Below are positions 1 to 8,396 of a DNA stretch of 18,148 nucleotides, piece by piece. Numbering within the stretch: the stretch's first letter is position 1; every line of letters begins with the position of its first letter. This stretch comes from JBBQQG01 sp038216175 (GTDB lineage: Bacteria > Patescibacteriota > Saccharimonadia > Saccharimonadales > OMJO01). The stretch spans positions 1-18,148 of the forward strand of contig JBBQQG010000021.1 in assembly GCA_038216175.1 (NCBI GenBank). Direction: 5' to 3'. The notes under the pieces were generated by a model. It made no database searches. It was not told the DNA's origin and saw only the letters and a program-made list of their open reading frames with translations. The position numbers and the translations under genes are program-made.

Positions 1-3000
1 TTTACTGTTGCAGGTTGCTTTAACGTAGTATGTGGTGAACTTACCAAATAGTATTGATTACTAATATCGGGCACCTGGGTTAAGAAAAAATTGTCGTAAC
101 GTGTAATGATCTTTTGGTTGCCTAAGTCACCAGCATAGCTATAAATTGCTAATTGCAAACTTGTAGATCCATATGGGGCTGTGATGGTTTTGGTAAAGTT
201 GTGCCATTTGATGTCTTTAATCGGTAATTGTTCACTAACAACGGTTCTTGAAGAATCGTTAAAAGCAACATAGTACCCAGCATTATCGGCGTTAGAACTT
301 TGGTAATCAAAACTAAGCAAATATTTTCCATTCTCAGACACTTTTGCCGGAGCGGGACTTGTACATGCGGTGTGCCGGGTTGCTTCAAGCTGCAGAGACT
401 GAGTGCCATCGCTGTAATCCTTAGATATCCGCATGCCCAAAATTGGATTTTGATCAAAGTTATTACAGTCCCCCACTGTGTTCTGCCACAAACCCTTTTC
501 CAAAGAACCATTTTCGATAAGATTTTTGTATTTAAGACTGCTCTCATAGTTTATGTTAATATCACTAGTAGCATTGATTTTGGTTTGTATAAATTGCGCA
601 GTGGTATCTAATTTAGTGGTAAGTATTGGTGTGAGTTTACTCAATCGAAAATCGTCATAGAAGTTAATAGCATGAGTTTTTTGGCGGTCATCAGGAAAGC
701 CCTTTACAATAAGTTTTATTGCAGTTGCATCGTTAGGAATGGTTATTTTGGTGCTCAAGTTGCGCCAATTGGTATCTTGAGGGTATAAATATTCTTGTAG
801 AACTGGTGTTTTGGAGCCAATGTAGTCTATCTCATATCCAGCAACGCGCCCTCCAATAGCTTTATAGCTAAAATCTAATAAATATTTCCCACCAGGTGTC
901 ACTTTTATTGGGTCGGGTCCTGTACATGCAATATGCTTGTCTGCTTCTAGTACCAACGACTGAAGGCCGTTGGTTTTATCGTTTTTATCTAAGCGTTGAT
1001 TAATCTGAGGTATTTTATCGTAATTATTGCAGTCACTGACTTTAGGTTGCCACAAGCCTTGTTCGAGCGAGGCATTTGGAATCAGATTTTGACTACCAGT
1101 AGCTTCCAACTCTGGCGCGTCAGTTACTACACCCAACTGGCGAGTGGACTTAGTTTTATCTACCCACAATAGATTTTTCCCTGCACTAATCCAATACTCA
1201 GTGTCAGAAGCTAAAGTCGTCGAACCAATCACTCTGGTACTATCTTGAACCAAGCTGGTATTGTTTTTTTGTACAATAGGACCAGCAAGCTTTTGTGCGT
1301 TAAAAGTGATAATATTACCAATTATTTTGTAACTTATCACCGGCCGATTATTATTTGCAAATATAATTTGGTTGTCGGTGTGATTCACCGCAAATCCGCG
1401 TGTTAATCCATTAGGCTGCAAGTCCTCGCGATTTAGGTCATTAAAAATGTCACTAATAGAGTTGTCGTTTCGACTTGTGTGGATTGCGAGCTGAAAATGA
1501 AAGTCTTTGTTGTTAAGTTGATTAGAGGCAAGCCCAGATACTTGCTCCAAATTTGATAACGAATTTAGGTTATGTAGACTATTAAAAGTACTAATGTAGG
1601 GCTTGTAATACTTATTTTCATATACAGTTACGTCTTTGGTGCCAATTTCGATCTTTTTGAGCCATGGGGTGTTATTAAGTACATAAGTATATGCTTGTCT
1701 GTCATCACCATAAAAGGCAAAAAAATCATCATCGTTTGAAGGATCACGAAGTGGCAAGATTACATACTTTACTGAGCTAGAATTTAATATATTTTCGGCT
1801 GAAGGTTTTCTAAGGAAACTAGTAATCTGGCTTATCATTGGCGCATATGGATTATCATTAAACTGTAACCATGCATCCTGTTGTTGAAGTTGCGACACCA
1901 TGCTTACTCTTGGGTGCAAACTATCAAAATATCCCCATTGTGAATTCGATGGAACCCACAACGCCCGTGTGTTCATATTAGTTGAAGAATCAAGAAATTT
2001 ATTTAGAAGAATATAGTCATTAGGCATTCGTCTGTTTACAAATAGATCAGCGAAATGGCCGGTCACTAATGGACTTAAGTTTATTATTGAAACTATAGCA
2101 GTAGCAGCTCCGGCCAGATAAAAAAAATGAATATGTCTTTTAGCAAAATGAGCGAGTCCTATAACAATTAGTCCTAGGTAGCCCCAAGCTGTAAATAAAT
2201 AAAATTTTGATGCTTCTCTAAATAAATTAAAGCCGGGAAAGTTCGCATATAACCAGGAATAGGCCAATATAAATGGATTATCTACTTGTTTAGTCAAAAA
2301 TATTCCAAGTAATGAAACTGAAGCAAAATAAATAACTAGTTTCTTTTTGGAATTGGAGAACTGTTTGTACGAAATTAAAGTAAAAACTGCAATCAACGGC
2401 ATGACCCATAAATATTGACGTACCGACTGAATAATAAAATTTTCGTTTGGACGACTACCAGTCCAGCCAGAGTCGGATAAAGCTAAAGAATGGGTTAAAT
2501 TGAAAAGGCTATTACCAAAAAGTCGCCTTGAAGTGGTTTCAGCAATTGATGCCGAAGCACCTCCCAAGAGGGTGGGTAACAGCCAAAGACTATTTAGACC
2601 AATTAATACGATCCAAACTATTATCAACTGCCTACATAATTTAGGGAGATTGGATCTTTTGGGAAAAAATACTAGAGCATAAATTAAGAGAATTAATGTA
2701 ACAATATACATGATCCTTACCTCGAATAATAACCCCAATGTGTAAATGAGAGCGAATGAAAGCCAGGGAGTAAGTCTTAATTCCTCCAATGCTTTTACAA
2801 AGAATACAAATATAATCGGTGTCAAGGCATATATAAATGCGATCGGCAAATGCGATCCCTGACTTATCAAAAAATATGATGTGCTACCGTAGAAAAGTGC
2901 ACCAATAAAACAGCTAATTTTATTAGTTACTAGTCTTCGCAACGCTAAATAGGGACCGACGAAACCAATAATAGCTATTGGTGTCATTATTGTTATCTTA

Positions 3001-3323
3001 GTAGCAATATCAAAATTACCTCCCATCTTAATTACTAGTGACCATAAAGATTCTAAGAATGTAATCCCTATCTGTATACGTGGTATACCGAGATTGTAAA
3101 AATTATTCCACGTATTTTGTGATTTCCAAGCCTCTCTTGTAGCTTGATTGGTCCAATAGGACCAGTCTCCATTAAATAAAGCACCAGAGAGCTTAAACCA
3201 AATCATATGCGTACCAATGCCAACAACAGAAAGGAGCAGTGAAATTGCGCTGTCGTTAAAATGAATCTTTATAAAATCAAAGTTAATATATCTAATGTAC
3301 TTGGATCTGGGGACAATAGTCAT
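1..3323 (-). CDS. Large membrane GT-C glycosyltransferase, AftD-like architecture, with two C-terminal jelly-roll-like domains (3' end outside window)
   Basis: An open frame runs from ATG at 3321-3323 to the window edge: 1107 complete codons, no stop. Seen: about 11-12 hydrophobic segments in residues 27-418; an Asp-containing loop after the first helix (FNGDW, D53), the usual place of the GT-C catalytic Asp; a FREASKF motif at 368-374 before another helix; a soluble region of about 325 residues; then two related 151-152-residue domains starting at residues 746 and 934, each with two Cys. GT-C enzymes use polyprenyl-phosphate sugars on the outer membrane face. The N-terminal GT-C plus C-terminal carbohydrate-binding layout recalls the mycobacterial arabinofuranosyltransferase AftD, but the sugar cannot be assigned. 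It is the last visible gene of the polysaccharide operon, 9 bases after the pyruvyl transferase. A GGAG lies 13 bases before the ATG, a rather long spacing. A YfhO-like membrane protein is an alternative. Confidence 0.85.
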   Translation of the reverse strand, partial: MTIVPRSKYIRYINFDFIKIHFNDSAISLLLSVVGIGTHMIWFKLSGALFNGDWSYWTNQATREAWKSQNTWNNFYNLGIPRIQIGITFLESLWSLVIKMGGNFDIATKITIMTPIAIIGFVGPYLALRRLVTNKISCFIGALFYGSTSYFLISQGSHLPIAFIYALTPIIFVFFVKALEELRLTPWLSFALIYTLGLLFEVRIMYIVTLILLIYALVFFPKRSNLPKLCRQLIIVWIVLIGLNSLWLLPTLLGGASASIAETTSRRLFGNSLFNLTHSLALSDSGWTGSRPNENFIIQSVRQYLWVMPLIAVFTLISYKQFSNSKKKLVIYFASVSLLGIFLTKQVDNPFILAYSWLYANFPGFNLFREASKFYLFTAWGYLGLIVIGLAHFAKRHIHFFYLAGAATAIVSIINLSPLVTGHFADLFVNRRMPNDYILLNKFLDSSTNMNTRALWVPSNSQWGYFDSLHPRVSMVSQLQQQDAWLQFNDNPYAPMISQITSFLRKPSAENILNSSSVKYVILPLRDPSNDDDFFAFYGDDRQAYTYVLNNTPWLKKIEIGTKDVTVYENKYYKPYISTFNSLHNLNSLSNLEQVSGLASNQLNNKDFHFQLAIHTSRNDNSISDIFNDLNREDLQPNGLTRGFAVNHTDNQIIFANNNRPVISYKIIGNIITFNAQKLAGPIVQKNNTSLVQDSTRVIGSTTLASDTEYWISAGKNLLWVDKTKSTRQLGVVTDAPELEATGSQNLIPNASLEQGLWQPKVSDCNNYDKIPQINQRLDKNDKTNGLQSLVLEADKHIACTGPDPIKVTPGGKYLLDFSYKAIGGRVAGYEIDYIGSKTPVLQEYLYPQDTNWRNLSTKITIPNDATAIKLIVKGFPDDRQKTHAINFYDDFRLSKLTPILTTKLDTTAQFIQTKINATSDININYESSLKYKNLIENGSLEKGLWQNTVGDCNNFDQNPILGMRISKDYSDGTQSLQLEATRHTACTSPAPAKVSENGKYLLSFDYQSSNADNAGYYVAFNDSSRTVVSEQLPIKDIKWHNFTKTITAPYGSTSLQLAIYSYAGDLGNQKIITRYDNFFLTQVPDISNQYYLVSSPHTTLKQPATV
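72..524 (-). repeat. Second copy of the tandem jelly-roll/CBM-like domain
   Basis: Residues 934 to about 1084 of the GT-C protein. It opens with NLIENGSLEKGLW, then DCNNFD, GTQSLQLEA, TACTSP, NGKYLLSF and a final YDNFFL strand, matching copy 1 motif by motif. The linker between copies is about 36 residues. Identity is high in the conserved strands and low in loops, as expected for an old internal duplication rather than a recent DNA repeat. Confidence 0.7.
633..1088 (-). repeat. First copy of a tandem jelly-roll/CBM-like domain inside the GT-C protein
   Basis: Residues 746 to about 897 of the GT-C protein. The copy opens with NLIPNASLEQGLW and contains a DCNNYD motif, a GLQSLVLEA strand, an AC Cys motif, a GGKYLLDF strand and closes with a DDFRLS strand. 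The same ordered motifs recur 188 residues later. Asn-x-Ser/Leu-Glu openings, alternating strands and a terminal D-D-hydrophobic strand are typical of beta-sandwich carbohydrate-binding modules. The two Cys could form a disulfide outside the cell. The fold and ligand are inferred. Confidence 0.7.
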
Positions 3324-3332
3324 TCTGGTAAT

Positions 3333-4430
3333 TTAACTCCTAAGCATAATATTTAACTTTTCTGCTGTTTTAGATTGTAACTTCTTATATTCAAGTATTT
3401 TAGATTCTATATGTGAAGTAACAAATGTATATTTATCTCTTAGTTCTTGTATCTTTTGTATTATTAACTTCATACTAAAATCTGATATTTTTATGTCATA
3501 TTCACGTAATTCTACAGATTCCATAAAATCAGCACATTTCGAATGATAGTCTATCATTATTGACGGGACACCATTCATTAATGCAACTATAGTACTATGA
3601 AGTTTTTGACCAATAAAAATATCACATTTCTGTATAGCATCTGAGTATTCACGATATGACTTATATGAACACTTTAATTGACAATTAGGGTTATCAATTT
3701 CTTCGACCAAAGATTGATTAGTGGGAAGGTCATTACTCCAAACTGGTAAAAGCACAATCTTTTGGCCGTCAACAATTAATTTGCGTATCAATTTTACTAA
3801 TTCTAGTCTGTAGTTTTGACTTATATGACTTGGGAGATCACTACTTGTATGCCCATAATTAATACCTATTATTCCATTTTGTCTTTTCTTAATTAATAAT
3901 GATGGTGCTAGTGACAAAGCTGTGTCACCCAAAACAGTTGCATGTTTAAAACCCGCATCGCAGAGTACCTTATTAGAAAGTGGGCCTCTCACTCCTACAA
4001 ATTTAAATTCATTCAATGCTTTTATCCATCGATCTAGTGTTGACTTTTGAGTTATAAGTTCACTTACTCCCGTGCCAAAGCAAAAGACAGGAACTCCCCT
4101 ATCTAAAAGCTTTTCGGTCAGCTGTAACCAAAGTTCTCCTTCATTAATGAGTGTCCCTCCACCAAGAGCCGCATATGGCAAGTCTGATTTAAAGAAGCTG
4201 ATATTTTTTTCTAAAAGCCACGCACCTTTACCAAACACAATAAACTTCGCTTGCGGGAATAACTGCTTATATGCTTCGAAAATCAATTCATCTCCTAGAT
4301 TGCTATACCCTACAAATCCAATATATGGACTTAATGAGTTACCTGACGCAATATTAATAACTGATTTTATATCTCTTTTTGAAAGTCCGATTTTATGTTT
4401 AACGTTTTGTAATGTTTGGTAAAGCTCCAT
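3333..4430 (-). CDS. Polysaccharide pyruvyl transferase family protein
   Basis: 365 residues. Members transfer pyruvate from phosphoenolpyruvate to sugars of exopolysaccharides or cell-wall polymers, forming an acidic ketal. Seen: GYSNLGDE near residue 41, a GGGTLINEGE loop near 90, GTGVSE, RGPLS, LGDTALS and, near the C-terminus, a GQKLHS motif where the family usually has G-x-R/K-x-H. A helical tail follows. No signal peptide or membrane helix, so a cytoplasmic enzyme. Start ATG at 4428-4430 has AAAGGGG five bases upstream. It lies 15 bases after the GT2 gene and 9 bases before the GT-C gene. This suggests the polymer carries pyruvylated, negatively charged sugars; the acceptor sugar is unknown. 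The CsaB branch of the family acts similarly on wall polymers, but I cannot place this protein in that branch. Confidence 0.85.
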   Translation of the reverse strand: MELYQTLQNVKHKIGLSKRDIKSVINIASGNSLSPYIGFVGYSNLGDELIFEAYKQLFPQAKFIVFGKGAWLLEKNISFFKSDLPYAALGGGTLINEGELWLQLTEKLLDRGVPVFCFGTGVSELITQKSTLDRWIKALNEFKFVGVRGPLSNKVLCDAGFKHATVLGDTALSLAPSLLIKKRQNGIIGINYGHTSSDLPSHISQNYRLELVKLIRKLIVDGQKIVLLPVWSNDLPTNQSLVEEIDNPNCQLKCSYKSYREYSDAIQKCDIFIGQKLHSTIVALMNGVPSIMIDYHSKCADFMESVELREYDIKISDFSMKLIIQKIQELRDKYTFVTSHIESKILEYKKLQSKTAEKLNIMLRS

Positions 4431-4445
4431 CGCTACCCCTTTAGC

Positions 4446-5360
4446 TTAATTAACTACTTCATCAATTTCTTGTAATAAACCATCTCGAGTTCCTTTGAGG
4501 TATGACCTGATGATGGAAATCTTGTTGTGTTCTTGCTTCATTGTTCTCCAAAAATACAACAAAGAAGAAAGCGGAAAGACTAATAGCCAGAATTTTAGCC
4601 AAGAAGTAGGGTTTGAATAATATCTGCGTCTAAAGAGAATTCTAGATTTCGCTTGATCATACGTTTGAAAAGGTCCCAACCTAGTAAGCCAACCTATATT
4701 TTGCCCCATATGTCTCTCTATCGCCGAAGTAACGGTAGCTAACTTATAACCTGCAGCTGTAATCCTAAAACTAAAATCTGTTTCCGCCCAGTTGTGCGGA
4801 AATGTTTTATCATCAAAAGGGACTTTTTCTAAAACTTCTCGCCGTACCATTCGGGCGTTATGAAGATAATCAAAACCTGTAATTACTTCGGGAAGCATAA
4901 CATTGCTCAATTTTTCTCTCATGTGCAAATATTTATTTACACCAAAGCTGTTAATCCTACCCCCTACAGATAGTATTTCATCGCTATCTTCGATTAACAT
5001 GAGTGGACCAACCATTCCATATTTAGCATTATTTTCTAGACTATTCACTAGTGCATTTATGCAACCTGGATCTAATATATTGTCATCATCCAACAAGAAA
5101 ATGTACTTACCTTTTGCGTGTTTTGATCCAAGTTTAAATGCTGCATTAGAATATAAATTTATCCCAGGCTCGACAAGTTGAATATTGGGAAATTTTATAC
5201 TTAATTTGCGCCTAAGGTCCTGCTCACAGCCATTGTCGACTACAATTACCTGCAAGCTTTTTGCTGAATAATCAGATACTTTAATAGAATCTAGTAGTTT
5301 AAAAAGATCTTTATCTCGTTTATAGGTTGGAATCACAATACTCACATAAGGTAATTTCAA
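4446..5360 (-). CDS. Family 2 glycosyltransferase (GT-A fold)
   Basis: 304 residues with start codon TTG at 5358-5360. Seen: N-terminal VSIVIPTYKRDKDL, VIVVDNGCEQD, then the LLDDDNIL metal-binding DxD region near residue 93, HNARMVRREV, and NWAETDFSFRITAAG carrying the likely catalytic acid (ETD). A hydrophobic stretch near residues 255-270 suggests membrane association. The family transfers a sugar from a nucleotide donor; this one resembles the rhamnosyltransferase-like GT2 group, but the donor is not readable. The TTG is supported by GGAG eight bases upstream and by the TTGA overlap with the stop of the preceding gene, which implies coupled translation. The next start inside is a GTG six codons on, which would cut into the first beta strand. 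Confidence 0.85.
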   Translation of the reverse strand: MKLPYVSIVIPTYKRDKDLFKLLDSIKVSDYSAKSLQVIVVDNGCEQDLRRKLSIKFPNIQLVEPGINLYSNAAFKLGSKHAKGKYIFLLDDDNILDPGCINALVNSLENNAKYGMVGPLMLIEDSDEILSVGGRINSFGVNKYLHMREKLSNVMLPEVITGFDYLHNARMVRREVLEKVPFDDKTFPHNWAETDFSFRITAAGYKLATVTSAIERHMGQNIGWLTRLGPFQTYDQAKSRILFRRRYYSNPTSWLKFWLLVFPLSSLLYFWRTMKQEHNKISIIRSYLKGTRDGLLQEIDEVVN

Positions 5361-6454
5361 CTTAATAACTCCAAAGATTTATTTTCGTTAAGTTTCAGTT
5401 TTTTATAGATTTGATCATATGAGAACAAAGTATAAAATTTCGCTGCTTTTCTGTTAAAATGATCCGTTTCAAAGTTGTCAAGTTTATTTATTAAATCATT
5501 TTTATTTAAGGTGTTATAAACTATGCCTAATTTATTACTTTCAATATACTGAGCTATCTCTGGTACATCTGACATTAATACTGGTATTCCCGATGCTATG
5601 TACTCATTAACTTTTAGCGGTGAGCAATAATATGTCCACCTTGAATGAACGTTATATGGAGCTAAACCAAACCCTGTATACGTAGTCAAATACTTCATCA
5701 CAAAATCGTGACTTTTATTTTCGTATATTTTAATTTTAAGCTTATTCTCCTCACATAACGATCTAACCCGCTTCATATCATCACCCCCACCAATTATTAT
5801 CAGCTCATTAATAATTGTCTTAATAGTTTCTAGTAGCTCATATAGCCCATGCTCTTTTGTTACAGAACCAACATAAATAAACAAGTTCTTATTTATTTTT
5901 TTTGCATAAAATTTCGCTGACTTAAGCTGGACTCCATTAGGTATAACCGTACTCAGTTTTGGGTTTAAACCCAAAGTAATGCGTCTTTTTTCTGCACGGT
6001 AAGTGTTAGAAATTACTTGATTAGAACCATTGAGTACTTTTTTCTCAACAAAATAATAAATTCGGTTGAGTATTTTATTAGCGAAGCGATCTTCAGAAAA
6101 ATCGGAAGCGAAATAGATAATCTTTATTTTAGAATAACTAAATCGTTTATATAAGATCGCTGATAGACAATCAAAATTATTTGCAGCAATTATTATGTCT
6201 GGTTTCATTGATTTTAAAAAAAACACTGAACGTCTAAAGTCGTTTAAAAGACTTAATGGACCAAAATTTACTCTTTTAATATCCGCAAACTTCAGCCCGT
6301 CAGCATAATACTCCGATGAGCGATTTGAATAATTATCAAGTGGATGTGTTAATTTATTAATTGAATAAGCTTTTTTTGAAATCAAATAAGATTCTAAATA
6401 ATCTATCGGGCCCGATAATAATGTAGAATGACTCAATAAAAGTATTTTTTTCAT
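5357..6454 (-). CDS. Family 4-like glycosyltransferase (GT-B fold)
   Basis: 365 residues. Seen: N-terminal KKILLLSHSTLLSGP, a central VIPNGVQL motif typical of GT4 enzymes, IYVGSVTKEHGLYELL at the start of the C-terminal Rossmann domain, IIGGGDD, and the donor-site region PLKVNEYIASGIPVLMSD, where GT4 proteins normally show E-x7-E. Here a Lys-Val-Asn-Glu pattern stands in, so the exact second Glu is uncertain. It should add a sugar from a nucleotide donor to the lipid-linked glycan in the cytoplasm. ATG at 6452-6454 overlaps the upstream TAA by one base (TAATG), with an AGAGG sequence about eight bases upstream. The gene is notably AT-rich: about 22-23% GC in three hand-counted 60-base stretches. 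This suggests acquisition or drift separate from its neighbours. Confidence 0.85.
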   Translation of the reverse strand: MKKILLLSHSTLLSGPIDYLESYLISKKAYSINKLTHPLDNYSNRSSEYYADGLKFADIKRVNFGPLSLLNDFRRSVFFLKSMKPDIIIAANNFDCLSAILYKRFSYSKIKIIYFASDFSEDRFANKILNRIYYFVEKKVLNGSNQVISNTYRAEKRRITLGLNPKLSTVIPNGVQLKSAKFYAKKINKNLFIYVGSVTKEHGLYELLETIKTIINELIIIGGGDDMKRVRSLCEENKLKIKIYENKSHDFVMKYLTTYTGFGLAPYNVHSRWTYYCSPLKVNEYIASGIPVLMSDVPEIAQYIESNKLGIVYNTLNKNDLINKLDNFETDHFNRKAAKFYTLFSYDQIYKKLKLNENKSLELLS

Positions 6455-7293
6455 TATGTATGCCTCTTTAATGCATTCGAACTTCCTAAATACCCTATCC
6501 CTCCAAAGGCAAATTCAGCTGTTTTCATAAATAGCATACCTAAACCGATAGTAGGGTTATAAAATAACTTTTTTGGATCACGAAAAAATACTTTGTATCT
6601 AGTCACTAATGACACTTGACTAGAAAAATAAGATTTATTTTCTGGCTTATCCTTATACATTCGGAGATTTCTTGCATAATAATATTTCTTTTTGCAAGTA
6701 CCAAATAACGAAATTCGACGTTCATTATGATTAATGTAAGCGCCTATACGCCCTATTGAAGAGCTACCAAACTGATTTTGAAGGCGATGCGGTAAATCAT
6801 AATCTTCTGTACCAGTATTTGCTTCGTCATATCCACCAACTAAATCAAAAGCTGATCGAGAATAGAATCGAGCTGCCTCCATCCAGTCAATGCCAATATA
6901 AAAAGATCTTTCAAGCACCTTACATTTTGCCCAAAACCCTTCACCAAAAGATTTTTCTGGAATTATTACTCCAGCTTTGTTTTTGTCATGAAACTGTTTA
7001 ACGCAATCCTCGACAACCATAGAGCTAAGTTCCATATCAGAATCGATAAATAACAAATACTCACCTTTTGATTTCTTAGCACCATAGTTTCTCTGTGCTG
7101 AACGCTCAGGTCCTTTATTAAAAACTAACTTTGTATATTTAGTGGCTACTTCTTTAGTTTTATCCGTTGAGTTATTATCAATCACAACAAGCTCAATTTT
7201 AGGATATGTTTGGGCCATAATAGACTGTAAACAAGCTTCCAAAAACGGTTTACTATTCTTTGTAGGCACAATCACCGATACAAGTGGCTTCAC
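6454..7293 (-). CDS. Family 2 glycosyltransferase (GT-A fold)
   Basis: I choose the GTG at 7291-7293, giving 279 residues. It forms a GTGA overlap with the upstream stop, has AAAGGGG five bases before it, and starts just before the family strand KPLVSVIVPTKNS. A longer reading from a TTG at 7315-7317 adds eight residues without a better ribosome site. Seen: VVIDNNSTDKT, the FIDSDME metal-binding motif near residue 88, GGYDEANTGTEDYDL with the likely catalytic acid, and an INHNERR segment. A hydrophobic region near the C-terminus may be membrane-associated. The family transfers sugars from nucleotide donors; the sugar is unknown. It probably adds one residue of the repeat unit or chain built by the neighbouring enzymes. 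Confidence 0.85.
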   Translation of the reverse strand: MKPLVSVIVPTKNSKPFLEACLQSIMAQTYPKIELVVIDNNSTDKTKEVATKYTKLVFNKGPERSAQRNYGAKKSKGEYLLFIDSDMELSSMVVEDCVKQFHDKNKAGVIIPEKSFGEGFWAKCKVLERSFYIGIDWMEAARFYSRSAFDLVGGYDEANTGTEDYDLPHRLQNQFGSSSIGRIGAYINHNERRISLFGTCKKKYYYARNLRMYKDKPENKSYFSSQVSLVTRYKVFFRDPKKLFYNPTIGLGMLFMKTAEFAFGGIGYLGSSNALKRHT

Positions 7294-8396
7294 GTATTCC
7301 CCTTTATCACATCCCAAAATGCTCTGTAGCTTAGCGCAGCTGTTAAATTGCAGCTAAATGCCCAAGCACTAGATCTTATTGTGTCATAACGTGCGGTATT
7401 TTTTATAGCGACTTCCATAGTTTTTGCAAGTTCGACAGGAGTATTGCGTAAGGTTACCCATCCGGTTTTACCGTTTACCACGCTATCACGAAGTCCGTCT
7501 ACATTGTAGACTACCGCAGGAGTTCCTTGGCTTGCAGCTTCTGATACAGTTAGTGCCCATCCTTCTTTTATGCTACTTACAGCAATTAAGTGACAACGCT
7601 GCATTAGTTCACGTTTGTTCTGATCACTAGGTTCTCTTATGAATTCAATGTCATTTTTGTAGATACTAGTTTTTATAGTATTGAGCAACTTAATGGCGTA
7701 ACGACCACTATCAGCTCCGGCAATTTTAAGTTGCAAGTTAGGAATTTTAACTTTAGCTATTTCAAACGCCTTAACGACATCTAATGTGCGTTTCATAGGT
7801 CTAATTGAACCAAAACAAAGCACTGTTGGTTGGGAGTATTTTTTGATATCCCTAAGATTAGAAGCTGGTTTAAGCTCAATTATCTCTGGAATAATCGAAA
7901 TATGCGTCGGTTTAAATCCAAATTTTACGAGATCATCAAACGTACTTTTTGATATTGTTATAACCTTTTGATTGCTGAGAATCCTTAGGTATAACGGCTC
8001 TAAAATGTAGCCTAAAATACTTATCGGAAAGATTGTTTGATAAAACCATATTTTTCGACACAGCATATGAACGAACAATATACTTCGCTCTTTGACATAA
8101 AATTTTGCTAAAAATGGGATTGTATTAACTTCATCAATTACCAAATCTGCCCAGCCAATCATATGCTTTCGGTAATATCGCCAAGTTTTGTAGTACACAC
8201 TTACACGATTTCCCAACCGTATAATCTGGTAGCCATTAATGACTTGATTTGGTTTGCAGTCTTTGTATCCGCCGACTATAAACTTGACTTTGTGCCCGTC
8301 ATCTACCAATCGCTTTGCTAACTCTTCGTTTACAACTTCAGCACCACCAGCCGAAGGATGCATACGATCCTTCCACGTCATCCAAAGAATGTTCAC
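7290..8396 (-). CDS. Family 4 glycosyltransferase (GT-B fold)
   Basis: 368 residues. Seen: N-terminal MNILWMTWKDRMHPSAGGAE, whose Gly-Gly-Ala-Glu loop is the donor/acceptor loop of GT4 enzymes; TISKSTFDDL; VLCFGSIRPMKR at the start of the second Rossmann domain; and the intact E-x7-E motif (EGWALTVSE) followed by GTPAVVYNVDG. This is a standard retaining GT4, probably cytoplasmic and acting on a lipid-linked intermediate. The start is GTG at 8394-8396, fused into GTGA with the stop of the gene before it. Its end overlaps the next gene in the same way, so it sits in a run of coupled genes. The sugar specificity cannot be read from the sequence. Confidence 0.9.
   Translation of the reverse strand: MNILWMTWKDRMHPSAGGAEVVNEELAKRLVDDGHKVKFIVGGYKDCKPNQVINGYQIIRLGNRVSVYYKTWRYYRKHMIGWADLVIDEVNTIPFLAKFYVKERSILFVHMLCRKIWFYQTIFPISILGYILEPLYLRILSNQKVITISKSTFDDLVKFGFKPTHISIIPEIIELKPASNLRDIKKYSQPTVLCFGSIRPMKRTLDVVKAFEIAKVKIPNLQLKIAGADSGRYAIKLLNTIKTSIYKNDIEFIREPSDQNKRELMQRCHLIAVSSIKEGWALTVSEAASQGTPAVVYNVDGLRDSVVNGKTGWVTLRNTPVELAKTMEVAIKNTARYDTIRSSAWAFSCNLTAALSYRAFWDVIKGNT

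Noticed and set aside
149..547. Minus-strand frame of 132 codons
   Set aside because: It lies fully inside the GT-C gene in another frame and has no protein-like features; the GT-C frame is open and carries the repeated domains.
7294..7317. Earlier TTG start for the GT2 gene 6454-7293
   Set aside because: The GTG at 7293 has AAAGGGG just upstream and the GTGA overlap; the extra eight residues lie over this ribosome site.
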